The notes beneath the pieces were generated by a model. That model saw only the letters and a program-made list of their open reading frames with translations, was not told the origin of the DNA and made no database searches. Positions 10,601 through 17,408 of a stretch of DNA of 64,000 nt are shown in pieces. The position numbers and the translations under genes were made by a program. Source of the DNA: Myxococcus qinghaiensis (lineage in GTDB: Bacteria > Myxococcota > Myxococcia > Myxococcales > Myxococcaceae); NCBI RefSeq assembly GCF_024198215.1, contig NZ_JAKCFA010000036.1, positions 1 to 64,000 on the forward strand, written 5' to 3'. How positions within the stretch are numbered: the stretch's first letter is position 1; every line of letters starts with the position of its first letter.

Positions 10601-11046
10601 TCCCCAATGCCGACGGCGGCACCGTGGCCGATCCCGACTACGAGTTCATCGAGGTCATCAACACCGGCGGCTCCACCGCGGACCTGTCCGGCTGGTCGCT
10701 GTGGGACTCCAACGGGGTCCGGCATACCTTCGCCACCGGGACGCTCGTCGCGCCCGGCCGCGCGTATGTCGTCTTCGGCGGTCTCCGAGGCTTCCCTCCC
10801 AACACACCCGACACCGTGCCCGCGTCCACGGGAACACTGGGCCTCAACAATGGCGGTGATGGCGTGAGCTTGCGCGACTCCGCGAGCGCTCTCATGGACG
10901 TGATGACCTATACGGGCACCGTGGACAACGTGTCCCTCAATCGCTCACCCGACGCGTTCCCGGGCACCGACTTCGTTCTCCACACCACGCTCAATCCCAG
11001 CCTCGGCTCGTCACCGGGACGTCGCGCGAACGGCAACGCGTTCTGA
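7699..11046 (+). CDS. Lipoprotein with eight putative-Ig repeats, an EEP nuclease-like domain and a lamin-tail domain
   Basis: A 1115-residue protein from ATG 7699 (GGAG five bases upstream) with a lipoprotein signal (LALLLALSLSAC). Residues ~50-655 hold eight copies of a ~77-residue He_PIG-type Ig repeat (A.GG..P..W......LP.GL.L...G.ISGTP...G...F.V...D). From ~660 an endonuclease/exonuclease/phosphatase-like domain begins (VGHWNIEWFG), with LVEMVDS, VIVLHMKAF, VLGDWNDD, IDHTLVS and SDHYPVVS, matching the catalytic series of that superfamily (Asn, Glu, His, Asp-x-Asn, and the final Asp-His). A lamin-tail domain (MLINEVLANEP...YEFIEVINTGGSTADLSGWSLWD) closes the protein. A surface-tethered nuclease or phosphodiesterase on an Ig stalk is inferred. 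The sequence supports the domains strongly; the substrate is unknown. Confidence 0.88.
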   Translation: MRFHSALALLLALSLSACPGSKPITPLLPEQDAGSTPADAGPTPTDGGHNSLTFETSTLSDAYVGDAYAAPLAVSGGSPPYAWSLVGGALPPGLALLDSGRIEGTPSAGGTSTFSLRATDVHGASATHELSLITYLPPALAPVSPQLVYVRDNIARALESSGGKAPFVFTTPGPLPPGLTLAPEGLLHGQPTQDGSFTFEVLARDANDRTTARSVTFTVAALPSISTLSLSDATLSAPYQHVLSATGGRGSLTWTLVSSSPPPGLTLSSQGMLSGTPSFSGTASITVRVSDEYGRTDQRTLALIVYAPPAITSTLGDGYATTAYTASLTASGGRAPFTWSVASGTLPSGLSLAPSSGILSGTLGSSVGTHNLTLRVTDSSGRSSTRAVTLSVYSLPVVTGAATSLDGYVTVPVSAVYGASGGKPPYTFDIPSPLPSGLTLSSDGRLTGTPSVPGPFSLQVRATDANGRSALRPLALSIYALPSITTSTLPEADTGEPYSAPLSVSGGKAPFAWSIVSGSLPTGLSLSSSGTVSGTTTSGSTSSFTVRASDTNGRVADRVLSLTVYVPPSVTTATLPNAISGQPYSATLAASGGRSPLTWSHVGTLPTGLSLSSSGVISGTPTVQGTRSFSAVVQDAKGTSASRLLSLTVSSSGQVLTVGHWNIEWFGADTQGPPSSTSPGGAVDDLQIAHAGDILTDTGANVWGLVEMVDSADFEVLKAQLPQYDGFLANDWTYVSNANFWYSAGEQKPGILYDSSLVFQHAELILTANDYSFGGRPPLRVDFTTVINGASTPITVIVLHMKAFADVESYARRQEASSALKAYLDALPTARVFVLGDWNDDVDLSITSSGGVNLPTPFENFLDDPTHYTFITQVLSERSERTTTEYSDTIDHTLVSNEVAAVYVPNSIRVVRPDIGTPRIDNYNNVVSDHYPVVSRYDFGGGGESTDGGTSTPPAMLINEVLANEPAFPNADGGTVADPDYEFIEVINTGGSTADLSGWSLWDSNGVRHTFATGTLVAPGRAYVVFGGLRGFPPNTPDTVPASTGTLGLNNGGDGVSLRDSASALMDVMTYTGTVDNVSLNRSPDAFPGTDFVLHTTLNPSLGSSPGRRANGNAF

Positions 11047-11152
11047 CCCAAGGTCCCCGGCACCCCGCATGGTGGGTTGAGGCTCGCGGGCGGCTCGCAC
11101 GGTTCACGCGCGTCGCCACACACCGGGGTGCGGCCCTGGTGCCCGGAGGGCA

Positions 11153-11274
11153 GCTCACGGACGCGCAGAGGGCGCCTCGTGCTCACACGCCGGACCTCTT
11201 GCTCCGTCGTAAGCTCACGGGCGCGCGGAAGGCTCGTCGTGCTCGCGCTCCCGGACCTCTCGCTCCGTTGGAAG
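11153..11274. repeat. Imperfect ~60-bp tandem duplication at the 3' end of the following lipoprotein gene
   Basis: Two adjacent units begin with gctcacgg, at 11153 and 11213, and share cggacctct and gctccgt further on; overall identity is about 80 percent. The second unit holds the last codons and the stop of the minus-strand lipoprotein gene. The first lies just beyond the stop and looks like a decayed extra copy of the gene's tail. Confidence 0.6.
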
Positions 11275-11757
11275 CTTCGGTGCCTGGGGCACCACCACGT
11301 CGACCTGTCGCGCCACCCAACCTCCGGGGCCGTCGTCGTACGTGACTTCGACGGAGTCTCCCTCTCGCATCGAGGCAAGGCCCACTGGATTCCCGTTCAA
11401 CCGCAGCAGCGAGTCCGGCGTCACCTCGACATCCCGCTCCTGTCCACCCGTGTCGCGGATGAGCAGCTCGTTGTCGCCCACCCACTCCACGCGTCCCGAC
11501 ACGCGCCCCGTGGGCTCGGGGCGTCCCGAGCCCCCCTGTCCCATGCGGCCCTGTTCGTCCGGACCTTTCAGCGCCTCGGGGTCCGGCGCGCGCTCCCGGG
11601 AAGCGACCAGGTCTCTCAACAAGGCCGAGCGCACCTCACGGTCGTCCGCCGACGGACTCTGCGTCGTCACCTCGTCCTCCTGCCGCTCGCAGCCGCTCCC
11701 CAGCACGCCCGCCGCGAGCGCCAGCGCCAACCGCGTTCCTTGGCGTGTGCGGTCCAT
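11215..11757 (-). CDS. Small lipoprotein of unknown function
   Basis: A 180-residue protein starting at ATG 11757 after a G-rich stretch (GGGGGG). It begins with a lipoprotein signal (MDRTRQGTRLALALAAGVLGSGCERQ). The mature N-terminus is charged and disordered-looking. Residues ~85-165 form a beta-rich domain (GRVSGRVEWVGDNELLIRD, VTPDSLLRLNG, SMREGDSVEVTYDDGPGGWVARQVDV) resembling the small OB-like or DUF5666-like domains found in periplasmic lipoproteins; that likeness is an impression and not a firm match. The C-terminus (EREVREREHDEP) lies in a duplicated segment. The gene stands alone, convergent with the large Ig/EEP lipoprotein gene. Confidence 0.72.
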   Translation of the reverse strand: MDRTRQGTRLALALAAGVLGSGCERQEDEVTTQSPSADDREVRSALLRDLVASRERAPDPEALKGPDEQGRMGQGGSGRPEPTGRVSGRVEWVGDNELLIRDTGGQERDVEVTPDSLLRLNGNPVGLASMREGDSVEVTYDDGPGGWVARQVDVVVPQAPKLPTEREVREREHDEPSARP

Positions 11758-12111
11758 CGTCCCCCCGTGCTCCCGCATGCGCGTCAGTGCCAGCAGGCCT
11801 GGGCGCGACGCGCCCCGCCCGTTCACCCCCCCGTCAACATGCGGACGCTCCAGGCAGCCGAGAACCCGGGGCACCCGCGCCCCCAGCCCCGAAGCACGAT
11901 GGGCAGGCAGCCTGGCGCCTCGCCACTCGTGCGCCAGGGCAAGGCTTCAACTGGAGACGGCCCGCTGGGGGCTTCTCTGGGAGAGCGCCCCGAGGAAATC
12001 CCAGACAGGGCCCCTGGACATGGGCCTCGGGTCGCTGACACCGCGCGCTGATGGCCTTCGAGGCCGCGGTCAGGCTACGAGGACGCCGCGACCTTCGACT
12101 TGTGAGTCCCT

Positions 12112-12990
12112 GTGAATCCGCTTCCCCTTCCCAAAGAGCGCCACCTGAGGCCGCTTCCCTTCTTCTCGGCGCAGAAGGGCGGCATGTGGCTGTTGCTCGT
12201 TGTCGTCTTCGTCATTTCCTACAACGCCACGTCTCGCACCAGCTCGCTGCGCGAGTACCTGACTCCTCCGGTGCTGGCCATCGGCGGTGTCTCGCTGTTC
12301 CTCGCGCTGTTCGCCTTCTTCTTCTGGCGCGTTCGCAAGTGGAGCGTGGCCTACAACCAAGGCGTCTCCTTCTTGAGCGCGGGTGACGAGCGAGAAGCGG
12401 CCCGCTGCTTCGAGGAGGCAGCACGCCGCAGCACCCAGGGCGCCCAGCGGGCTGTCTCCGTCGCCATGGTCGGACAGTGCGTGCTGGCCTTGGGGGAGGC
12501 CCCACGCGCGCTCGAACTCTTCGGCTCGGCGGAGCGCTCCGGCGCGTTGCGCAGGCCCGTTCCAGCCATGCACCAATGGCTGCCCAATCTGATTGCCCTG
12601 GCCTGGCTCATCCAGGGAGAGCCGTCCCCCGCGCGCGAATGGTTGGAGGAAGGGCGCAAACGGGCTGGGAAGTTGCCTCCTTCGTACGCGCTGCTGCCCG
12701 AAGTCGTTCTGCGCTGCCACGAGGGACAGAACAGCGCCGCGTTGGCGCTGCTCACGGCCCGAGGGGGCGAGGCGGACGCACTGGGGGGACGTGATGCCCG
12801 CCGGCTCAAGCTCGTCAGGGCCTTCGTGCTGGATGCCCTGGGCCCTACCACGCATGCGGCGGACATCGAAGCCACGCTGACAGCGGCACGGCTCGGTCGC
12901 CCCGATGACTTCGATGCACTGTCGGCCCAGTGGCCGGAGCTGCGCGACTTCATGGAGCGCAAGGGCCTGAAGACCGCTGTCGCCGCGTAG
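12112..12990 (+). CDS. Two-TM membrane protein with TPR-like cytoplasmic tail
   Basis: A 292-residue protein read from GTG 12112; no strong ribosome-binding site is visible, and ATG 12184 (preceded by AAGGGCGG) is an alternative that would trim 24 residues. Two membrane spans lie near the N-terminus (MWLLLVVVFVISYN and VLAIGGVSLFLALFAFFFW). The remaining ~210 residues are Ala- and Leu-rich helical pairs (AYNQGVSFLSAGDEREAARCFEEAAR, LALGEAPRALELFGSAERSG) typical of tetratricopeptide repeats, which mediate protein contacts. No enzymatic motif was found. It is flanked by genes on the opposite strand, so it is probably monocistronic. Confidence 0.78.
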   Translation: MNPLPLPKERHLRPLPFFSAQKGGMWLLLVVVFVISYNATSRTSSLREYLTPPVLAIGGVSLFLALFAFFFWRVRKWSVAYNQGVSFLSAGDEREAARCFEEAARRSTQGAQRAVSVAMVGQCVLALGEAPRALELFGSAERSGALRRPVPAMHQWLPNLIALAWLIQGEPSPAREWLEEGRKRAGKLPPSYALLPEVVLRCHEGQNSAALALLTARGGEADALGGRDARRLKLVRAFVLDALGPTTHAADIEATLTAARLGRPDDFDALSAQWPELRDFMERKGLKTAVAA

Positions 12991-13057
12991 GTGGTGCACC
13001 GAAGCGAAGCTGGTGTCCTGAAGCGAAGCCGAGGCATCCAGCCGTTCCGGGAATGAG

Positions 13058-13834
13058 TCAGAACGCGGGCAGGTCCGACGCCAGGTGCGCCGACAGGCCG
13101 CCGTCCATCACCAGGGCACTGCCGTTGACGTAGCCGCTGAAGGGCCCGACGAGGAAGGACACCATGCCCGCGACTTCCTCCGGCGTGCCGAAGCGCTTCA
13201 CGGGGATGCGCTCCAGCAGCCGCGCGCGCACGGCCGGGTCCGCCTTCGCCAACATCTCCGTGTCGATGTAGCCCGGACAGAGCGCGTTGCAGGTGATGCC
13301 ATAGGCGCCCCACTCGGCGGCGATGGACTTCGAGTACCCCACCACCGCGTGCTTGGTCGCCGCGTACGTGGACGACTGCGCGCCACCGAAGAGCCCCATG
13401 ATGGACGCGATGTTCACGATGCGTCCGTAGCCCTGCGCCTTCATGCGCGGCAACGCCCAGTGACACAGGTTGCGCACACCCGTCACATTCACGCCGAACA
13501 ACTGGTCCCACTCCGCGGTGCTCACCTCGTCCACGCGGTGGAAAGGCCCGCCCACCCCCGCGTTGTTCACCAGCACCCGAGGCACGCCCAGCTTCGCCTC
13601 CAGTCGCTCCATCGCCGCGCCCACCGCGCGCTCGTCCGCGATGTCACAAGCCAGCGGCCAGACCCGCCCACCGGCCCGCGTCAGTTGCTCCTCGAGTCGC
13701 CCCAGCGCCGCCACGTCCCGCGCCAGCAGCGCCACCTCGAACCCCTGCCTCGCCAGCTCCGTGGCGATGGCCGCGCCAATTCCACGACTGGCCCCAGTGA
13801 CAATCGCGACAGGGGCCTTCGACTGCGTCTCCAT
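13058..13834 (-). CDS. SDR family NAD(P)-dependent oxidoreductase (FabG-like)
   Basis: A 258-residue classical short-chain dehydrogenase. It has the cofactor motif TGASRGIG near the N-terminus, the NNAG motif, a catalytic Ser and the Y-A-A-T-K active-site motif (YxxxK), and ends in VNGSALVMDGGLSAH, as in FabG/acetoacetyl-CoA reductase-type enzymes. The ATG at 13834 shares its A with the TGA of the upstream SDR gene (TGATG), so translational coupling is expected. The two SDRs lie downstream of, and on the same strand as, the mini-peptide cluster. They could be tailoring enzymes for it or an independent pair. The substrate cannot be read from sequence. Confidence 0.93.
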   Translation of the reverse strand: METQSKAPVAIVTGASRGIGAAIATELARQGFEVALLARDVAALGRLEEQLTRAGGRVWPLACDIADERAVGAAMERLEAKLGVPRVLVNNAGVGGPFHRVDEVSTAEWDQLFGVNVTGVRNLCHWALPRMKAQGYGRIVNIASIMGLFGGAQSSTYAATKHAVVGYSKSIAAEWGAYGITCNALCPGYIDTEMLAKADPAVRARLLERIPVKRFGTPEEVAGMVSFLVGPFSGYVNGSALVMDGGLSAHLASDLPAF

Positions 13835-14505
13835 CAGAGGACACCTCGGGGAGGAACGAGGCGCACCTCGTCCACCCGCACGTTCAACGGCTTGGTGGAA
13901 ATCTCCCAGATGCATTGCGCCACGTCGTCCACGGAGAGCATGTCCTCGGGACTGAACTCCGGCCGGGACTTCCAGAACGACGTGTACACCGCGCCCAGCG
14001 ACACGAGCGTGGCGCGGATGCCCAACGCCTTGCCTTCTTCGTTCAACACGCCCGTCAGCCCGCGCACGCCGTGCTTGGACGCCGCGTAGGCCCCGTTCAT
14101 CGGCAACGTCAGGTGGTCACTCACGGACCCGATGTGGATGAGCCGGCCTCCGCCTTGGGGCTTCATCCGCCGGAACGCCTCGCGCGCGCAGAGGAACGTC
14201 CCTGTCAGGTTCACCTCCAGGCTCCGCCGCCAGTCCTCCAGGGACAGGTCCACGAGCGGAGTGAAGACGCCGACGCCCGAGCAGTTGACGAGGACGGAGA
14301 TGGGGCCGAGCGCCGCCTCCGCCTTGTCGAACATCGACACCACGGAGTCCTCACGGGTGACATCCACGTGCACCGCGTCCGCGGTCTCCGCCGCCACGTC
14401 GTTCGCGGCGCACAGGACGCGCAGGCCCTCGGCGCGCAGCTTCCGCGTGACGGCCTGGCCGATGTCGCCCGTGCCTCCGACGACGATGACGTTCCTGCCG
14501 CTCAC
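13834..14505 (-). CDS. SDR family oxidoreductase
   Basis: A 223-residue short-chain dehydrogenase starting at GTG 14505 with GGGAGGG just upstream. It shows VVGGTGDIGQA (a variant glycine motif), HVDVTREDSV, NCSGVG in place of NNAG, a catalytic Ser in HIGSVSDH, and YAASK as the YxxxK motif. It is shorter than most classical SDRs (about 250 residues) because the C-terminal substrate loop is reduced. Its stop codon overlaps the start of the second SDR by one base, which suggests equimolar production. The spacing to the 596-residue gene upstream is 166 bp with a hairpin between, so sharing of a transcript is uncertain. Confidence 0.92.
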   Translation of the reverse strand: MSGRNVIVVGGTGDIGQAVTRKLRAEGLRVLCAANDVAAETADAVHVDVTREDSVVSMFDKAEAALGPISVLVNCSGVGVFTPLVDLSLEDWRRSLEVNLTGTFLCAREAFRRMKPQGGGRLIHIGSVSDHLTLPMNGAYAASKHGVRGLTGVLNEEGKALGIRATLVSLGAVYTSFWKSRPEFSPEDMLSVDDVAQCIWEISTKPLNVRVDEVRLVPPRGVL

Positions 14506-14578
14506 GTGCCGTGCCCTCCCTCGGGCTCACCCGCGCGAGTCACGCGGGGCGGGGAGTATGTCGGACCGGCGGCGGAAA

Positions 14579-14599
14579 GGGGGCGCTCGTGTCGCCCCC
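14579..14599 (-). terminator. GC-rich hairpin, possible weak terminator
   Basis: A 7-bp perfect stem (gggggcg / cgccccc) with a 7-base loop lies between the 596-residue gene and the SDR pair. No run of Ts follows it on the minus strand, so it may only attenuate or pause transcription. Confidence 0.3.
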
Positions 14600-14671
14600 C
14601 TGCTCACTGTTCGTCGCTGGGAGTCACCCCGAGAGCGGGCCACTCGCTCCCAGGGAAGCCCTGGCCACCGC

Positions 14672-16462
14672 TCAGGCGGCGTTGCTGCGCTGGCTCAGCC
14701 GGGTGCCCTCGGGCGAGTTGTCGATGTGCACGCCCATTTCGTCCCGGAACACATCCAGCAGATAGGGCAGCACGCCGATGGTGCCCGCCCGCATGCGGTG
14801 GTGCAGCGCCAGGTCCTGGTTGGTGAACCGCCGCTCCGGGTGGGGACGCTGGAGCAGCGCGTTGACCTCACGCTGGACGTTCTCCAGCGCGAGCAGCGCC
14901 GAGCGCTCCAGCGTCAGGTACTCCGCGGTCGCATCCGCGATGGCGTCCGCCTGCTCCATCCGAGGCCCCGAAGTCGCACCCGCGCGCTCGCGGACCAGGG
15001 CCCGGAGCTGCTCGCGCGTGGACTGGTACACCGCGTCGTGCACGGGCGTGAAGATGTCCTTCAGGCGGACCAGCGACTCCTCCTTGAAGTTGCTCATGCC
15101 CCGCTGGGCGCGGTCGAACATCTCGACGTAGCGCTCCTCCGCCCAGTCACGCTGCGTCGCCGTATGCAGGCGCGTAATCTTCATCATCGACCAGTCGTGC
15201 TCCACCCGCTCCTTCATCCGACTCCAGAACCCACCGGGCGCGTCCTCCACCTGGCCCACCGCCGAGCGGATGTGCCCATAGGCGCGGCACATGTAGCTCC
15301 ACAGGTTGAACTGGAGCGAATAGAGCTGGAGCCCGAGCTGCCCGTAGTCCACCCCCGGCACGATGTCCTTCGCCCACGGGAAGTCCGACGACGGAGCACC
15401 CACCACCGGCCTGCCGTCCATCACCGTCTGGAAGTACTCCTCCATCAGGTTCGGCGGACCGGCGCACACCCCGCGCGAAGACAGGTAGTGGTTGTCGCGG
15501 TCCGACACATAGAGCAGCTCCGCGGAGGAGATGGGCGTCTCGTACGTCATCGGCTCCTCCGGGAGGAAGAGCATGTACGCCGCCACCATCCGCACGCCGT
15601 CCGTCACCCGGTAGATGTTGGAGAGCACCGGGTCCAGCGTGCCGTTGGGCACCGGGTCGTTCGCGCGCATCAACATGTAGGACGGCACCGCAAGCACCGC
15701 GCACGCCACCGCGTGCAGGTCTCCCAGCCGCCAGCGTCCATCCGGAAGCACCGTGTCGGGGCGGAGGAACGCCTGCCGCACCGCGAGCACCGCCTGCATC
15801 ATCGGCTTCCAGTGCTTCATCATCGACTTGAGCGCCGTGACGTTCATCGGCGCGTTGTTCCGGTAGCGACTGCCCGGGAAGTGGCAGGCCTTGAACTCCG
15901 TCTCCACCTTCATGCGCATGGACTCGGGGAAGGTGTTGCTCTCCCCGATGTGCCGACCCTCCGCGTCCAGCGCCGGGTGGGCGATGCGGTACACCGGGAG
16001 CACCGCCTCCATGAAGCCCAGCTCCAGCGGACTCCCCGAGAGCCGCTTCATGATGCTGGCCGAGTCCGGGTTCCACCACAGCGGCTCGGTGGGCGCGTCG
16101 CGCCTGGCCTCCGCCTCCAGGTACTTGCGGTGGCTCTCGCTCTCGAAGGTGAGCGTCGGGGCCTCCCGGGTGACGATGCCTTCGGCCAGCAGCGCCTCCA
16201 GCAGCTCCTTCATGCGCTCCCAGGGATAGGGCTCGCCCGGCGTCCACCGGGTGGCGGCCCCCGCCATGAAGGAGTCCTCGAGGCAGAGCTGCTCTCCGAA
16301 GGAGTGCAGGTCCTGCTCCTCGATGTAGATCTCCTTGGTGCCGTAATAGATGTGCAGCTCGGGCTGGCCCTCCGGCGAGTTCAGGTACTCCTTGATGAAG
16401 CGACGCCGCATGGGCACGTACAGCGTCTCATGGGGGTCCACCGGCACCGGTTCCTGACTCAC
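14672..16462 (-). CDS. Large protein of unknown family with RRE-like N-terminus, linked to mini-peptide genes
   Basis: A 596-residue protein read from GTG 16462, which has AGGAG seven bases upstream; an upstream in-frame ATG at 16522 lacks this. No named enzyme family was recognised. Residues ~35-100 (strands LHIYYGTKEIYIEEQDL, then helix HSFGEQLCL, then ERMKELLEALLAEGIVTRE) have the shape of a PqqD-like winged helix, the fold of RiPP recognition elements. The rest is mostly alpha-helical and rich in Met, His and Arg (RYRNNAPMNVTALKSMMKHW, YMLMRAND, SWMMK-type stretches). It shows no ATP-grasp, radical-SAM CxxxCxxC, P450 Cys or YcaO motif. It lies 91 bp downstream of three mini-peptide genes on the same strand, so a role in modifying or handling those peptides is inferred. 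The gene is certain; the function is open. Confidence 0.75.
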   Translation of the reverse strand: MSQEPVPVDPHETLYVPMRRRFIKEYLNSPEGQPELHIYYGTKEIYIEEQDLHSFGEQLCLEDSFMAGAATRWTPGEPYPWERMKELLEALLAEGIVTREAPTLTFESESHRKYLEAEARRDAPTEPLWWNPDSASIMKRLSGSPLELGFMEAVLPVYRIAHPALDAEGRHIGESNTFPESMRMKVETEFKACHFPGSRYRNNAPMNVTALKSMMKHWKPMMQAVLAVRQAFLRPDTVLPDGRWRLGDLHAVACAVLAVPSYMLMRANDPVPNGTLDPVLSNIYRVTDGVRMVAAYMLFLPEEPMTYETPISSAELLYVSDRDNHYLSSRGVCAGPPNLMEEYFQTVMDGRPVVGAPSSDFPWAKDIVPGVDYGQLGLQLYSLQFNLWSYMCRAYGHIRSAVGQVEDAPGGFWSRMKERVEHDWSMMKITRLHTATQRDWAEERYVEMFDRAQRGMSNFKEESLVRLKDIFTPVHDAVYQSTREQLRALVRERAGATSGPRMEQADAIADATAEYLTLERSALLALENVQREVNALLQRPHPERRFTNQDLALHHRMRAGTIGVLPYLLDVFRDEMGVHIDNSPEGTRLSQRSNAA

Positions 16463-16553
16463 GTGGAAGCTCCTGGAAGGCCTTGAATGAAACAGTCGCC
16501 AGCGAGCCGGTTCTCGGCCCACCGGCGACCGGTGTCAGCTCACCACTGGAAGA

Positions 16554-16655
16554 CTACTCGAGCGGGGTGGCGATGATGACGCCACCGGCACAGCCACGGC
16601 CGCCACCTGAGGGCGCCGCAATCGGACCTGCACGAACGCGAGTCTTGATCTTCAT
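16554..16655 (-). CDS. Mini-peptide 1 (RiPP-precursor-like), 33 residues
   Basis: A short reading frame with AAGGAG six bases before its ATG. The product is MKIKTRVRAGP, a short linker (IAAPSG), then GGRGCAGGVIIATPLE. The first 11 residues and the RGCAGGVI segment are the same in three neighbouring genes while the linker differs in length and sequence. That pattern, with a constant basic leader-like start and a constant Gly-rich end holding a single Cys, is what one expects of paralogous ribosomal peptide precursors. It lies 51 bp downstream of mini-peptide 2 and probably shares its transcript and that of the 596-residue gene. It has no membrane segment or lipobox. Confidence 0.8.
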   Translation of the reverse strand: MKIKTRVRAGPIAAPSGGGRGCAGGVIIATPLE

Positions 16656-16706
16656 GGACTGCTCCTTGTGTGAGTGAGGACTGGATGTACGAACGAGACG
16701 AGCAGA

Positions 16707-16814
16707 CTACTCGAGCGGGGTGGCGATGATGACGCCACCGGCACAGCCACGACCACCACCGCTGCCAACGCCAGTATCCATCGGACCTGCACGAACGCGA
16801 GTCTTGATCTTCAT
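16707..16814 (-). CDS. Mini-peptide 2 (RiPP-precursor-like), 35 residues
   Basis: ATG at 16814 with AAGGAG six bases upstream. The product is MKIKTRVRAGP, linker MDTGVGS, then GGGRGCAGGVIIATPLE. Its C-terminal 16 residues match those of mini-peptide 1, and only the linker differs, by substitution and a two-residue insertion. Conservation extends upstream into the ribosome-binding site and downstream to the TAG stop. It has its own promoter (16892-16920) with a leader of about 70 bases. Selection for the peptide is implied by identical ends around a freely varying middle. Confidence 0.82.
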   Translation of the reverse strand: MKIKTRVRAGPMDTGVGSGGGRGCAGGVIIATPLE

Positions 16815-16891
16815 GGACTGCTCCTTGTGTGGGGTGAGGATTGGCTGCTCCGCTTCACGCAAGGAACAACCCATGCGGAAACGGAGTGACA

Positions 16892-16920
16892 ATTGAAGCG
16901 GGATTGCTTCTGCCGGTCAA
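16892..16920 (-). promoter_or_regulatory. Promoter of mini-peptide 2, sigma70-like
   Basis: On the minus strand, TTGACC (16920-16915), a 17-base spacer, then TTCAAT (16897-16892). Both hexamers and the spacing are repeated exactly in front of mini-peptide 3, along with patches of the following leader (gcgtgaa.cggagc). Transcription should start near 16885. Confidence 0.65.
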
Positions 16921-16994
16921 GCTGCGACAGTTACGTGAGTTTCAACTCAACACCCGTGACTGTAATTATTGCATCGCGGTTTCAGGCTGGGAAA

Positions 16995-17009
16995 TGGCGC
17001 AATGCGCCA
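16995..17009 (-). terminator. Palindrome tggcgca-a-tgcgcca, possible terminator of mini-peptide 3
   Basis: A perfect 15-bp palindrome lies 43 bases past the stop of mini-peptide 3. On the minus strand it is followed by tttccc, so it can form a 6-bp stem with a 3-base loop plus a short U run. It could separate mini-peptide 3 from the mini-peptide 2 promoter, or act as an operator. Confidence 0.35.
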
Positions 17010-17051
17010 CATTCCCTTCGCGATACACGCACCGCGGCATCGACGTCCAGA

Positions 17052-17132
17052 CTACTCGAGCTCGACGGCGACGATGACGCCACCGGCACAGCCACGGGCT
17101 GGGCCAGCACGAACGCGGGTCTTGATCTTCAT
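17052..17132 (-). CDS. Mini-peptide 3 (RiPP-precursor-like), 26 residues
   Basis: ATG at 17132 with AGGAG six bases upstream. The product is MKIKTRVRAGP, a one-residue linker (A), then RGCAGGVIVAVELE. It is the shortest of the three paralogs: the Gly-rich linker is lost and the tail has diverged (VAVELE against IATPLE), yet the start and the RGCAGGVI core are kept. It has its own copy of the TTGACC-N17-TTCAAT promoter (17207-17235). Being the most divergent copy, it defines the minimal conserved unit of the family. Confidence 0.8.
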   Translation of the reverse strand: MKIKTRVRAGPARGCAGGVIVAVELE

Positions 17133-17206
17133 GGACTGCTCCTGGGTGAGAGAGCACTGAAGCTCCGGTTCACGCGAGGAGCAAACCTCACGGACTCGGA
17201 GAAACA

Positions 17207-17235
17207 ATTGAACCGGGATAAGTCCGCGAGGTCAA
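17207..17235 (-). promoter_or_regulatory. Promoter of mini-peptide 3, sigma70-like
   Basis: On the minus strand, TTGACC (17235-17230), 17 bases, then TTCAAT (17212-17207). It matches the promoter of mini-peptide 2 in both hexamers and spacing although the spacers differ, which supports a functional role. Transcription should start near 17200. Confidence 0.65.
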
Positions 17236-17367
17236 GTTGGAGTTCACAGCGCTTTCGCCGGAATTCCCGTGTCATGGATTCAAGCTCCCGGGGAATACCA
17301 CCCAGCGGGTGATATCGAGACAATGACACGACCCGTCGCAATGCCTCTCCAATCCATCCGCCTCACA

Positions 17368-17396
17368 GCGAGGGCCCGCCGCAAGCAGGCCCTCGC
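17368..17396 (-). terminator. Hairpin downstream of the SIMPL gene
   Basis: A 9-bp perfect stem (gcgagggcc / ggccctcgc) with an 11-base loop lies 12 bases past the end of the SIMPL-protein gene on the minus strand. There is no T run, so termination efficiency is uncertain. Confidence 0.45.
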
Positions 17397-17408
17397 GAGA
17401 CGTCTGAC

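Noticed and set aside
14132..16486. 784-residue open frame on the plus strand across the 596-residue gene
   Set aside because: It is rich in Arg, His and Pro and lacks any domain pattern; it is the antisense shadow expected of a GC-rich gene. The minus-strand frame has the ribosome-binding site and normal composition.
16540..17140. The three similar segments considered as an insertion element or plain non-coding repeats
   Set aside because: Conservation follows codons, ribosome-binding sites and stop codons, and no terminal repeats or transposase are present.
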